Source: Alphaproteobacteria bacterium
GTDB taxonomy: Bacteria; Pseudomonadota; Alphaproteobacteria; Puniceispirillales; Puniceispirillaceae
Assembly: GCA_022425485.1 (NCBI GenBank)
Contig: JAKMFL010000048.1
Span: forward strand, 7,501 to 53,527
Length of the DNA stretch: 46,027 bases
Direction of reading: 5' to 3'
The translations under genes and the position numbers were made by a program. The notes under the pieces were generated by a model that made no database searches, had not been told where the DNA came from, and saw only the letters and a list, made by a program, of their open reading frames with translations. Of this stretch, positions 18,549-27,188 are shown one piece after another; the stretch's first letter is position 1; each line of letters starts with the position of its first letter.

Positions 18549-18590
18549 AAAAATAAAAAGCCAAAAATAAAAAGCCAAAAATAGAAAGCT
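18549..18590. repeat. 14-bp tandem array (3 copies) after grxC
   Basis: AAAAATAAAAAGCC occurs twice exactly and a third time as AAAAATAGAAAGCT, starting 9 bases after the grxC stop codon and ending about 40 bases before the hydrolase start. Confidence 0.9.
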
Positions 18591-18627
18591 ATACTGATAA
18601 GAAATTGGGCTCAAAAAGGGGGGATTT

Positions 18628-19473
18628 ATGACCTCGGATGCGCGCATTACAAAAGCGGCTGTCCTGCAATATACAGCCAGAGGCACACAAGAAGAAACAC
18701 TGCCTATCATTGAGGCCCTTATTGAGGCGGCAGCAGATGCAGGTGCAGAAATTATCTGCCTTCCTGAATGCGCAAATTTTCTGGCCGCAAACAAACCCTC
18801 TTTAAAAAAGCTTGCTGAAACAGAGGCCAATAGCCGCTCCCTTGCCTTGCTCACAAGCCTTGCGCGGCGCTATCAGATTATCGTCTCAGCTGGTTCGCTG
18901 ATGATGGCAGCAGACCCAGATAATCCAAAGGACAACCGCGCCGCTAATCGAAGCTTTCTGATTACACAGGACGGTGCCATAGCTGGCCGCTATGATAAAA
19001 TACATATGTTTGATGCCGATGTGGGCGACGGCAAAAGCTACCGCGAATCTGACCATTTTCGCCCCGGCACGAGCATTGTGGACGTGCCAACTAACAAAGC
19101 GCATTTCGGCTTAACTATCTGTTATGATGTTCGCTTTGCTAGCCTATATCGGAACTTAGCTCAGCGGGGTGCTGAAATTATCACCATTCCTGCTGCCTTT
19201 ACCCGCCCTTCTGGACAGGCACATTGGCATGTACTTCAACGCGCACGCGCTATTGAAACAGGCTGTTTTGTGTTGGCATCCGCACAAATAGGTACACATG
19301 ATGACGGGCGCAAGACCTATGGCCATTCGCTGATTGTCAACCCTTGGGGGGAGGTGCTAGCAGATGCTGGCACTATGGAAGAGGGGTTTGTGATGGCGGC
19401 TCTGGATCTAGAAGAGGTGACTATCGCCCGCCAGAAAATCCGCAATTTGCAACATGCACCAGATTATTCCTAA
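18628..19473 (+). CDS. Carbon-nitrogen hydrolase, nitrilase superfamily (Nit1/YbeM-like)
   Basis: The catalytic triad of the superfamily is visible: Glu47 (CLPECANF), Lys124 (RYDKIHMFD) and Cys165 (LTICYDVRF). The 281-residue length and HMFDADV segment match the Nit1/Nit2 branch, whose members deaminate oxidised glutathione (deaminated glutathione amidase) or omega-amides. The neighbouring glutaredoxin makes a glutathione-repair role attractive, but that is inference. The ATG at 18628 follows an AAAGGGGGGA ribosome binding site. Confidence 0.88.
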   Translation: MTSDARITKAAVLQYTARGTQEETLPIIEALIEAAADAGAEIICLPECANFLAANKPSLKKLAETEANSRSLALLTSLARRYQIIVSAGSLMMAADPDNPKDNRAANRSFLITQDGAIAGRYDKIHMFDADVGDGKSYRESDHFRPGTSIVDVPTNKAHFGLTICYDVRFASLYRNLAQRGAEIITIPAAFTRPSGQAHWHVLQRARAIETGCFVLASAQIGTHDDGRKTYGHSLIVNPWGEVLADAGTMEEGFVMAALDLEEVTIARQKIRNLQHAPDYS

Positions 19474-19505
19474 AAGACAGCGCGTTTCTGCGGCAGGACG
19501 AGGGG

Positions 19506-20462
19506 TTAAATCAGCGCCTTATCGCCCATATTTAGATATTTCTCCCGCCGGTCTTTTATCAGCGCTTCTGCGTCCATCACCGATAAATCTTGCAGCTGGG
19601 CTTCAATAGAAGTAGCCAAATTCTGAAGGGCTGTATCTATGTTGCGATGTGCCCCGCCAAGCGGCTCTTCAACAATTTGGTCGATGACGCCAAGCGCATG
19701 CATATCCTGTGCGGTTAGCCGAAGCGCCTCTGCAGCTGTTTGCGCCTTGTCCCCGCTACGCCACAGAATAGAGGCACATCCCTCAGGCGAAATCACGGAA
19801 TAAACCGCATGTTCAAACATAACTACCCGGTTGCCAGCTGCCAGCGCAATCGCCCCGCCAGAGCCACCTTCGCCAACAATAGCAGAGATAAGCGGCGTTT
19901 TTAGCCCCAAACAGGATTGTATAGCACGGGCAATGGCTTCTGCCTGTCCACGCTCTTCAGCCCCGCGCCCGGGATAAGCCCCTGCGGTATCCACAAAGCT
20001 AATGACAGGTAAATTAAATTGGTTGGCAAGTGCCATCAGGCGGATAGCTTTGCGATACCCTTCTGGGCGCACCATACCAAAATTACGCTTCACCCGCTGT
20101 TCGGTCGTACTGCCTTTTTCTGTCCCTAAGATGACAACTGGCCGCCCACGAAGTCTGGCCATGCCGCCAATAATAGCATAGTCTTCCGCATAGGCTCTAT
20201 CCCCGGAAAGCTCTATAAATTCGTCAAAAACATGCTCAATAATCTGCACCATTTTAGGGCGTTCAGGATGGCGAGCTACCTGTACTTTTTCCCATGGCCC
20301 TAGCTTTTTATAGGTCTGGGCAAGTTCTTTATCGATGCGCGATTGTAATTTGCCGATCTCCTCAGCGATATTCATGCCAGAATTCCCGCCCAAATGGCGC
20401 AATTCTTCAATTTTGCCTTCAAGAGCAGCTATCGGTTTTTCAAAATCTAAAAAGTGGCGCAT
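19506..20462 (-). CDS. accA: Acetyl-CoA carboxylase carboxyltransferase, alpha subunit
   Basis: AccA and AccD form the carboxyltransferase that makes malonyl-CoA for fatty acid synthesis. The 318-residue protein begins with HFLDFEKPIAALEGKIEEL, then carries GDRAYAEDYAIIGG, FGMVRPEGYRKAIRLM, DTAGAYPGRGAEERGQ and GEGGSGGAIALA, all conserved in this subunit. It is convergent with the hydrolase gene (32-base gap) and follows xerD on the minus strand. Confidence 0.97.
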   Translation of the reverse strand: MRHFLDFEKPIAALEGKIEELRHLGGNSGMNIAEEIGKLQSRIDKELAQTYKKLGPWEKVQVARHPERPKMVQIIEHVFDEFIELSGDRAYAEDYAIIGGMARLRGRPVVILGTEKGSTTEQRVKRNFGMVRPEGYRKAIRLMALANQFNLPVISFVDTAGAYPGRGAEERGQAEAIARAIQSCLGLKTPLISAIVGEGGSGGAIALAAGNRVVMFEHAVYSVISPEGCASILWRSGDKAQTAAEALRLTAQDMHALGVIDQIVEEPLGGAHRNIDTALQNLATSIEAQLQDLSVMDAEALIKDRREKYLNMGDKALI

Positions 20463-20526
20463 ACAAAATTACCATCAAAATAAAAAGTCTTAATAAAGGA
20501 GTTTACACAAATTCTATTGTTTTGTT

Positions 20527-21441
20527 TTACTCGTTTTCCCTATTTTTCGCAAGCGGGTGCGCGGCCCCTACCAGCCCCTTTAGCCTATCTGGGCGCGTGC
20601 GGGTATAGATTTGTGTGGTCGCAATATCTGCATGCCCAAGCAGCGCTTGCAAGGTGCGTAAATCAGCCCCTCTATTCAGCATATGGGTTGCAAATGAATG
20701 GCGCAATTTATGCGGACTGACACGATTAGTATCAATATCCGCTAACATAGCGGTTTTTTTCAAAAGCAGGCTAAAAGACTGACGCGTAATTTCCTTTTTA
20801 CGGCTGGCAAAAAGCTGATCAGAATGAAGTACAGGGCCGTCATCATCGCGCCATTCCAGCCAGTCTGCGCAGAGCTTCAAAGCGAAATCAGTAACTGGCA
20901 CCAAACGTTCTTTGCCGCCTTTACCTGTTATCATCAGCGCTGTTTTCGAGCGTGAGATGTCCTGAATTTTAAGAGCCAATAGCTCTGAGATACGCAAGCC
21001 GCCTGCATATAATAGCTCCAGCGCGGCGGCCATCCGCAGATTATCTGGCGCGGGCAGCTTTGCCGTTGCAGCCAGCAATTGTATAATTTCTTCCTCACTC
21101 AAACTTTTCGGCAGGCTCTCTGGCAGTTTTGGCGCATCAATAAATTGGGCTGGATTATCGAGGCGATATCCATCTGCAACCAACCAGCTCATAAATTGGC
21201 GAAGCGTGCTTAAGCGGCGCGCCCTAGTTCGCGCGGCTAGTCCTTCTGCCTCCCACATCTTGGTCAACTGGCGCAGGTTACCAGCGCTTGCATCAACAAA
21301 ACCTATATCCAAGCTTTCAGCAATTTTTGAAAGGTCTCTTTCATAAGCCAGAAGGGTATTATCAGTTGCCGCTTTTTCAGCTGCCTGCGCCTGCAGGAAG
21401 CGTTCGATAAGACGTGCCTCTTTTGGCGCTAACTCGGTCAT
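20527..21441 (-). CDS. xerD: Site-specific tyrosine recombinase XerD
   Basis: XerD with XerC resolves chromosome dimers at dif sites at the septum. The 304-residue protein has an N-terminal SAM-like core-binding domain and a catalytic domain with the arginine in GGLRISELLAL, the HxLRH box (HKLRHSFATHMLNRG), the second histidine in LLGHADIATTQIY and the nucleophile tyrosine in the same segment. ATG at 21441 is preferred to the GTG just before it. It lies between accA and the large exported protein. No mobile element context is seen, so a housekeeping role is likely. Confidence 0.93.
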   Translation of the reverse strand: MTELAPKEARLIERFLQAQAAEKAATDNTLLAYERDLSKIAESLDIGFVDASAGNLRQLTKMWEAEGLAARTRARRLSTLRQFMSWLVADGYRLDNPAQFIDAPKLPESLPKSLSEEEIIQLLAATAKLPAPDNLRMAAALELLYAGGLRISELLALKIQDISRSKTALMITGKGGKERLVPVTDFALKLCADWLEWRDDDGPVLHSDQLFASRKKEITRQSFSLLLKKTAMLADIDTNRVSPHKLRHSFATHMLNRGADLRTLQALLGHADIATTQIYTRTRPDRLKGLVGAAHPLAKNRENE

Positions 21442-21487
21442 CACCGCCCTCTTTTTTATAGCCTTACGCCCTATTCTGGACGCCCTG

Positions 21488-23605
21488 TTAAGATACAGGT
21501 GAGAAATTACGCCGCAGAAGATGCGCCTTTACCACCTCTTCGGCAAACTGTCCTGCCACTCTAGGCAAGCCAACCTTATGCAAGGCCTTGATAATTTGTG
21601 CACTATCATCTGGGTCTATCCAGCCAAGTGTAACCGGCTGTACCAACATGGAGGCCAGCAAAGCTGTTTCAGCAATATTGCCTGCCTCAGCCAACTCGCT
21701 TAGTGCCAGCAGATGTGGCGGCGAGAGGCGATGATAAACAAGGCTGTTGCTCTTTGCAGGAATGCCAGCCCCTTCGGCTAGAATAACAGTCCAATCATTT
21801 TGCGGCGCTGCCGATTGCTGGGCACGCAAGATCGGCAATAAAGCCCAAGCGTTCGCTTCATCAAGGCTTTGTGCCTGCCATGCAGCACCATTAGCCGCCG
21901 CCAGAATAGCCCCTAGGCTAGCGGTAAAATCAGCTTGCGCAGTGAGGGCGGCCGGCAATGGCTCTTCGGTTCCAGAAAGAGCCAGAAGAAGGGCAAAATC
22001 CTTTTGCAGCTCTGTATCAATATCTTCAGCGTCCCTGAAACGCTGTCTTATCAAGCTTGCATAAAGTTCTGCCAAGAGTTCTGGTCGTCCTGAGCGCAAC
22101 TCTGTCTGAAACGCACGTTGGATAAGCTGGCTCGTATCTGCCTCATTGCGTAGCGCAAGACTGACCCATAGAGAAGCGCTAGCAAGCGCATCATGGTGGG
22201 CGTCTGTGTAACCAGCTGCATCAAGGCCATCAAGGGTTGCGAGTGCCGCTTCGGTTGGCATAGGCGCTTCTAGCAAAGCACGCCAAATTTGCTCGGTCGG
22301 CGCCCGTTCTTGCAAGCCGCGTTCAAACAACATAAAGCTGGTTTTCAAGGCGGCATCTGCGGCCAGATACCGAAAGTTGGAGGCAGCTTGTATCATCGAG
22401 GGCGGAATTTGTTCGAAAGCAGCCAGTGAGATTTGCTCTCGCGCCGCATCCATCAACACCAGATCAACACTATCAAGCGTGGTTAAATCTAGGGAAAGTT
22501 CATCTGTGCGGCCCAACAGCTTATCTACCAGTTGGAAAAAGTTTGCATCTTCCCCGCCACTTACCTTCAAAATATCTGCTGCAAAACGTGCTTTATTTGC
22601 ATCCCCCGCCAACAGCGCACAAATAATCCGGGATTGATGCCAAAAATCATCTAGGGTGCTTTGTGCCTTTTTTTCTGCATCGCGGCAGGCTGTAGCATCA
22701 GCTTGGCGGATCAGGTCATATTCCACCTGCCACCGCTTCCAATCTGCCCATTTATCATCTTCTGGCAACATGCGCACAATTTCTGCGAGCGCGTCTGATT
22801 GCCCTGCTGCGGCCAGCCAGTTTAGGCGGGCAGAGACCAACTCTTCTGCAACGGGGCCAGCACCTTTAGGCGGAACTGTGGCAATGGACACAATCTCAAA
22901 AACTAATTTGTTCAAAATTGGCGCACTACCTAAGGCAGGCACATTACGAAGCAAATATAAAGCCTGCTCGGCATCTGAATCTGACCAGATAAGCGCATTT
23001 AGATCAGGCGATAAGGTGGCTGGCCTTTTCAAACCAACAGATGCAAGGCTGATTTTAGATACAGAACGCCGGCCGATAGAGGTGGCTGGCAAATCGCTGC
23101 GGGGAGAGGTTCTGTTCAGGCTGAGCGTCGGTGTGCCAGAATCAACATCAATGGCATCAACATCAATAGCATCCCCGTCAACGGCATTTTCCTCGATGGC
23201 ATCCCCCTTAACAGCATTTTTGGCCAAATTCTTCTCATCAATGCTATTGATTGGATTATCATCTTTGGGCGCCAACGCACCTTCTTCTGTCAAAGTTTGG
23301 GCAGTTGTTGCGGCCTCGGAATCTGTTTCAGAACTATTATCGGATAGCCTGACAGGGGCGTTATCTGTGCCGGCATGAGCAGACGCACTTTGATTATCCT
23401 CTATTGGCGTATCATCCGTGAGGCTATTGCTCTGTTTAGCGGAGGTGCCAAGCGTTAGCAAATTAATAGGGGTATCGGCGCGCCCTTGTGCCTGTGCATC
23501 CCCAAGAGCCGCAACCAGCACAAACCCTGTGACACATATCGCGGGCAGGCAGAAAAAGGCAGGTAAAGATAGGGATAATATTGGGTTATTGAACAAACGT
23601 TTCAT
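21488..23605 (-). CDS. Exported alanine-rich protein of unknown function
   Basis: I do not recognise a named function. The 705-residue protein has an N-terminal hydrophobic signal (PAFFCLPAICVTGFVLVAAL, cleavage near AQAQ-GR), so it should be exported. Residues from about 30 to 170 are low complexity, rich in Asp, Ser, Thr and Ala, and include a five-residue repeat (DAIDV-type, 23142-23216). The remaining 500 residues are Ala/Leu-rich and look all-helical, like tetratricopeptide-type or other helical-hairpin repeats. Similar large exported proteins occur beside xerD/aroK in other alphaproteobacteria, sometimes labelled antifreeze glycopeptide polyprotein, a name with no functional value. ATG at 23605 overlaps the preceding 45-codon gene. 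Confidence 0.75.
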   Translation of the reverse strand: MKRLFNNPILSLSLPAFFCLPAICVTGFVLVAALGDAQAQGRADTPINLLTLGTSAKQSNSLTDDTPIEDNQSASAHAGTDNAPVRLSDNSSETDSEAATTAQTLTEEGALAPKDDNPINSIDEKNLAKNAVKGDAIEENAVDGDAIDVDAIDVDSGTPTLSLNRTSPRSDLPATSIGRRSVSKISLASVGLKRPATLSPDLNALIWSDSDAEQALYLLRNVPALGSAPILNKLVFEIVSIATVPPKGAGPVAEELVSARLNWLAAAGQSDALAEIVRMLPEDDKWADWKRWQVEYDLIRQADATACRDAEKKAQSTLDDFWHQSRIICALLAGDANKARFAADILKVSGGEDANFFQLVDKLLGRTDELSLDLTTLDSVDLVLMDAAREQISLAAFEQIPPSMIQAASNFRYLAADAALKTSFMLFERGLQERAPTEQIWRALLEAPMPTEAALATLDGLDAAGYTDAHHDALASASLWVSLALRNEADTSQLIQRAFQTELRSGRPELLAELYASLIRQRFRDAEDIDTELQKDFALLLALSGTEEPLPAALTAQADFTASLGAILAAANGAAWQAQSLDEANAWALLPILRAQQSAAPQNDWTVILAEGAGIPAKSNSLVYHRLSPPHLLALSELAEAGNIAETALLASMLVQPVTLGWIDPDDSAQIIKALHKVGLPRVAGQFAEEVVKAHLLRRNFSPVS
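23142..23216. repeat. In-frame 15-bp repeat array (5 units)
   Basis: Five successive 15-base units, the first two nearly identical (TCAACATCAATGGCA, TCAACATCAATAGCA), encode the pentapeptide series NAVKG, DAIEE, NAVDG, DAIDV, DAIDV in the exported protein. Copies are graded in similarity, indicating stepwise expansion. Confidence 0.8.
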
Positions 23606-23723
23606 TTGGCACAACCTTTGTCACGATTTTTGTTGGTGCAGGAATATGCCAGTTTGCTAAAAAAACTGCGCCTAACACGCCCAAAACAACAATAATCAAC
23701 AATGTGACTTTCATAGCGCTCAT
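23586..23723 (-). CDS. Small single-pass membrane protein (45 residues)
   Basis: A short frame runs from ATG 23723 to TAA 23586 and encodes MSAMKVTLLIIVVLGVLGAV, then FLANWHIPAPTKIVTKVVPN and ETFVQ. One hydrophobic segment (residues 6-23) is followed by a polar tail with WHIPAPTKIVTKVVPNE. I recall a similar WDIPAPT...EKVIPD motif in small proteins beside aroK in other Rhodospirillales-like genomes, but could not check this. GAGG lies upstream at suitable distance. The 3' end overlaps the start of the next gene by 20 bases, indicating coupling. The function is unknown. Confidence 0.72.
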   Translation of the reverse strand: MSAMKVTLLIIVVLGVLGAVFLANWHIPAPTKIVTKVVPNETFVQ

Positions 23724-24102
23724 TCTACCTCACCTTCATCAATGGGGCTTTTGTTCTAGCCCCTGCCGTTCATTCCAGCCTTAATTCTAACGCTTTTCTC
23801 ACCTGTCTTGCCATAGGCAAAGCATTTTGGCAAATCACATAGAAGGTCAGCTAACCTTGCCTATTTAACCGCAACTATAGCGCTGCTCATCTGAAATTAA
23901 AACTGAACCTCAATTTTTTGGTAATGCAGGAATATGGCAGGGATAAGGCGAAAAACGCTGGAAATTAGTTCTGCTATCTCCTGCATTGCACATGATCTCC
24001 GCTTTTTCATAATTTTGGCCTCTTAACCAATGCGCATAAATCAGATATAGATTAACCTATTGGCGCACATGAAATAGCGCTTGTATCTTTAATAGCCTTT
24101 GC
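23724..24102. other. Divergent spacer upstream of aroK, no gene seen
   Basis: This 379-base stretch separates the minus-strand small membrane protein from aroK and must contain both promoters. I see no credible reading frame. Its one clear structure is a long imperfect inverted repeat at 23923-23987. Confidence 0.6.
23923..23987. repeat. Imperfect inverted repeat upstream of aroK
   Basis: AATGCAGGAATATGGCAG (23923-23940) pairs with CTGCTATCTCCTGCATT (23971-23987): 9 perfect outer pairs, then most of the remainder, across a 30-base loop that itself contains GCG-AAAAA-CGC. It could fold as a small structured RNA or serve as a DNA element. No T-run follows, so it is not a simple terminator. Confidence 0.45.
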
Positions 24103-24717
24103 ATGATGTCTTTCTCAACTTCTCTTATAAAAAAATTCCGCTCTGATATTGATGGCGACTATGCGTGCCTAACGCCCAAGACTATAGTTTTGGTTGGCTT
24201 AATGGGGTCTGGAAAATCAGCCCTTGGAAAAAGGCTGAGTGTAGCGCTGTCCCTTCCCTTCATTGATAGTGATGCGCTGGTAGAAGAAGAAGCTGGCATC
24301 ACCATTGCTGAAATTTTTGAGCTGGCTGGCGAGACACGTTTCAGAGAGATGGAGCGCAGGGTTATTAAAAGCGTATTAGAGGGCGGCGCTTGCATCTTAT
24401 CAACTGGCGGCGGGGCTTTTTGTAATAAGGAAACACGCACAGCTATAAAGGTAAATGCGGTAAGCGTCTGGATTGATTCGAGTCCAGAAACGCTTCTATC
24501 ACGAATTGGAAATCCAGCTTCGCGCCCGCTATTAACCACAGGCGATCCGCTAGAAATTCTCACTAATTTACGAGAGACGCGCGCCCCAGACTATGCGGAG
24601 GCTGATTTATATTTGCGAACCGGCAAACAATCACATCGAACAGCTATGAAAAAATTATTGGGATTACTGGTTGATACCGGCCAGATCCACCGCCTATTGC
24701 CCGCTTCTGCCAGATGA
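24103..24717 (+). CDS. aroK: Shikimate kinase
   Basis: AroK phosphorylates shikimate in aromatic amino acid synthesis. The P-loop GLMGSGKS is at about 32-39, followed by FIDSDALVEEEAG, the FRxxE motif (TRFREMERRV) and the STGGGAF segment that binds shikimate. The LID arginine region is SRPLL. Length is 204 residues, with an N-terminal extension of about 25 over the minimal enzyme. Two adjacent ATGs (24103, 24106) are possible starts. aroB follows after 14 bases. Confidence 0.95.
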   Translation: MMSFSTSLIKKFRSDIDGDYACLTPKTIVLVGLMGSGKSALGKRLSVALSLPFIDSDALVEEEAGITIAEIFELAGETRFREMERRVIKSVLEGGACILSTGGGAFCNKETRTAIKVNAVSVWIDSSPETLLSRIGNPASRPLLTTGDPLEILTNLRETRAPDYAEADLYLRTGKQSHRTAMKKLLGLLVDTGQIHRLLPASAR

Positions 24718-24731
24718 ATTAGGTTTTGATA

Positions 24732-25847
24732 ATGTCTGACACCATTCATAAAATTCATATCGGCTTGCAAGAGAACAGCTATGACATCTTGATAGGTCGC
24801 AATCTGTTTGCCGATGCGTTTGATGATATTCGCCCCATCATTGAAAATAGACACGTGATCATCATCTCTGATGTACAGGTGGCAGAACTGCATCTTGAAG
24901 CTGTAGAAGCAGCTTTGCGTCCACATGTGCGCAAGCTGCATAGCGCGAGCGTTCCAGCAGGAGAGGCAAGTAAATCTTTTGCCGCATTTGAAAAGCTTAT
25001 TAATGAAATTCTAGCCTTGAATATTGACCGCCGCGCGTTGATTGTCGCGCTGGGTGGCGGGGTGGTTGGCGATCTGGCAGGGTTTGTTGCTGCGAGCTTG
25101 CTAAGAGGCATTGACTTTATCCAAGTGCCAACCAGCCTGCTTGCACAAGTAGATAGCTCTGTTGGCGGCAAGACAGGCATCAATACATCAGCTGGAAAAA
25201 ATCTAGTTGGCGCTTTTTATCAGCCGAAATTGGTACTTGCTGATATTGAAATGCTTTCCAGCCTGCCCTTGCGCGAGTTAAAGGCTGGTTATGCAGAAGT
25301 CGTGAAATATGGGTTGTTAGGAGATGCAGAGTTCTTTGACTGGCTAGAGATAAATGCAGGCGCGATATTAGCAGGCGATCCAAGCAAACTTGCAGAGGCT
25401 GTGCGCATTTCCTGTCAGGCAAAGGCAGATATCGTAGCGCGTGATGAAAAAGAACAAGGCCAGCGGGCTTTGCTGAATCTGGGACATACTTTTGCCCATG
25501 CATTAGAGGCCGAGGCAGGCTATGATGGGCGCTTGTTGCATGGTGAGGCGGTTGCATGCGGATTGCGGCTAGCTTTTGGCTTTTCCCGGCATTTAGGGAT
25601 ATGCTCTGGTCAGGATGAAATGCGGGTGACGGCCCATTTAAGCGGGCTTGGCCTGCCTTCTGAACTTGCTGACCTGCCCGTTATCGCCGATATGTCAGAT
25701 GATCAGATGATTGCCCATATGCGCAAAGATAAAAAAGCCAGAGATGGGAAATTAACATTTATTCTGGTAAAGTCCATTGGCAATGCATTTGTTGAACATG
25801 AAGTTGACGAACATGCTTTGCGCGACTTTTTGGAGAGCTGTCGATAA
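24732..25847 (+). CDS. aroB: 3-dehydroquinate synthase
   Basis: AroB converts DAHP to 3-dehydroquinate, the second shikimate-pathway step, using NAD and a metal ion. Visible motifs are ALGGGVVGDLAGFVAASLLRG, QVPTSLLAQVDSSVGGKTGIN, GYAEVVKYGLL, the metal-ligand region NLGHTFAHALE and LLHGEAVACGL. The 371-residue length is normal. The ATG at 24732 was chosen over a TTG two codons earlier. It forms an operon with aroK, and its stop overlaps the next start (TAATG). Confidence 0.97.
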   Translation: MSDTIHKIHIGLQENSYDILIGRNLFADAFDDIRPIIENRHVIIISDVQVAELHLEAVEAALRPHVRKLHSASVPAGEASKSFAAFEKLINEILALNIDRRALIVALGGGVVGDLAGFVAASLLRGIDFIQVPTSLLAQVDSSVGGKTGINTSAGKNLVGAFYQPKLVLADIEMLSSLPLRELKAGYAEVVKYGLLGDAEFFDWLEINAGAILAGDPSKLAEAVRISCQAKADIVARDEKEQGQRALLNLGHTFAHALEAEAGYDGRLLHGEAVACGLRLAFGFSRHLGICSGQDEMRVTAHLSGLGLPSELADLPVIADMSDDQMIAHMRKDKKARDGKLTFILVKSIGNAFVEHEVDEHALRDFLESCR

Positions 25848-27142
25848 TGTGGCTATCACTAACGGGCCTAGTCGCTGTTATCATTTTACTGATTATTATA
25901 TCTGCTTTCTTCTCAGGCGCAGAAACCGCCCTGACAGCCGCTTCAGAAGCGCGAATGCGCCAACTGGTCAAACGAAAAGGCAATCGTCAAGCGGAACGGG
26001 TAGAAGCGCTGCAAACCAAAAGAGAGCAGCTTATTAGCACCATTTTAATTGGTAATAACGCTGTAAATATCATGGCCTCTGCGCTCGCAACATCTGCAGC
26101 CATTGCCCTGATAGGCGATAGCGGGGTAGCTATCGCAACCCTTGTGATGACTTTCATTATCGTGTTATTTGCAGAAGTGTTACCGAAAAGCTATGCGCTG
26201 AACCATGCAGATAAGCTCTCTTTGCGCATCGCCCTGCCGGTGCAGATTGTGGTCTGGATACTCACACCGCTTACCTGGCTGTTAAATGTTTTGGTAATAA
26301 AGCTTATGCGCCCAGATAATCTGGGGGATACCTCGCGCGAGGAAGAATTGCGAGGGCTAATTGATCTGCATAACCAAGATACAGACGCAGAGGGGCGCGA
26401 AACGGGAGCAATGCTCTCATCAGTTTTAGATTTAGGTGAAATTTCGGTTGAGGAAATTATGACTCACCGCGCTTCTGTAACCGCCATTAATGCAGATGAT
26501 GACCCAGAAGATATTCTGCGCTTTGTGCTGAAATCTCCGCATACGCGCCACCCTGTTTATGCGGGCAAGCCGGAAAATATTGTTGGCGTCTTGCATGTTA
26601 AGGCGCTTTTGCGTGCTATTGAAGAAAATAGCAGCCGTGACATTTCCGGCCTATCTATTACCGACATTGCCACTGAACCTTATTTTGTTCCAGAAACCAC
26701 CCAGCTTTTTGCCCAGCTTCAAGCCTTTCGCAAAAGACGGGAACATTTCGCGATTGTTATTGATGAATATGGCGATTTGCGCGGCATTGTTACGCTGGAA
26801 GATATTTTGGAAGAGATTGTTGGCGAAATTGATGATGAACATGATGAAGGTCTGCCAGAGGTAAAACCGCAGGCAGATGGCTCTTACATTGTCGATGGCT
26901 CGGTGACGTTACGAGACCTAAACCGTATCCTCTCTTTAGAACTACCAGATGAAAAAGCCGCAACCCTCGCCGGATTAATCATCTATGAAAGCCGTCATAT
27001 TCCGGCCATTGGTCAAGAATTTAGATTTCACGGTCTACGCTTTCGGATACGAAACCGCGCTGGCAATCAGCTAACCTCTATTCGTTTATGGCTATCTGAG
27101 CCAGCATCTGAGACGCCGCCCGAACGTAACAAGAAAGATTGA
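25847..27142 (+). CDS. CNNM/CorC-HlyC family membrane protein (DUF21-CBS-CorC)
   Basis: The 431-residue protein has an N-terminal DUF21/CNNM membrane domain (ALTAASEARMRQLVKRKGN and several hydrophobic segments to about 150). Two CBS domains follow (around VEEIMTHRASVTAI and FAIVIDEYGDLRGIVTLEDI), then a C-terminal CorC_HlyC transporter-associated domain (DGSVTLRDLNRIL). CNNM relatives take part in Mg2+/Co2+ efflux, but the substrate is not proven here. It overlaps the aroB stop by one base, an aroK-aroB-CNNM order common in alphaproteobacteria. Confidence 0.9.
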   Translation: MWLSLTGLVAVIILLIIISAFFSGAETALTAASEARMRQLVKRKGNRQAERVEALQTKREQLISTILIGNNAVNIMASALATSAAIALIGDSGVAIATLVMTFIIVLFAEVLPKSYALNHADKLSLRIALPVQIVVWILTPLTWLLNVLVIKLMRPDNLGDTSREEELRGLIDLHNQDTDAEGRETGAMLSSVLDLGEISVEEIMTHRASVTAINADDDPEDILRFVLKSPHTRHPVYAGKPENIVGVLHVKALLRAIEENSSRDISGLSITDIATEPYFVPETTQLFAQLQAFRKRREHFAIVIDEYGDLRGIVTLEDILEEIVGEIDDEHDEGLPEVKPQADGSYIVDGSVTLRDLNRILSLELPDEKAATLAGLIIYESRHIPAIGQEFRFHGLRFRIRNRAGNQLTSIRLWLSEPASETPPERNKKD

Positions 27143-27188
27143 TTGGCTGAGAAGATTTGCCACCCCCTTTGCTGTAATGGAGCTAAAA

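Noticed and set aside
20527-21441. Tyrosine recombinase as integrase of a mobile element
   Set aside because: It has full XerD features and sits among housekeeping genes (accA, aroK) with no attachment sites, tRNA or phage genes.
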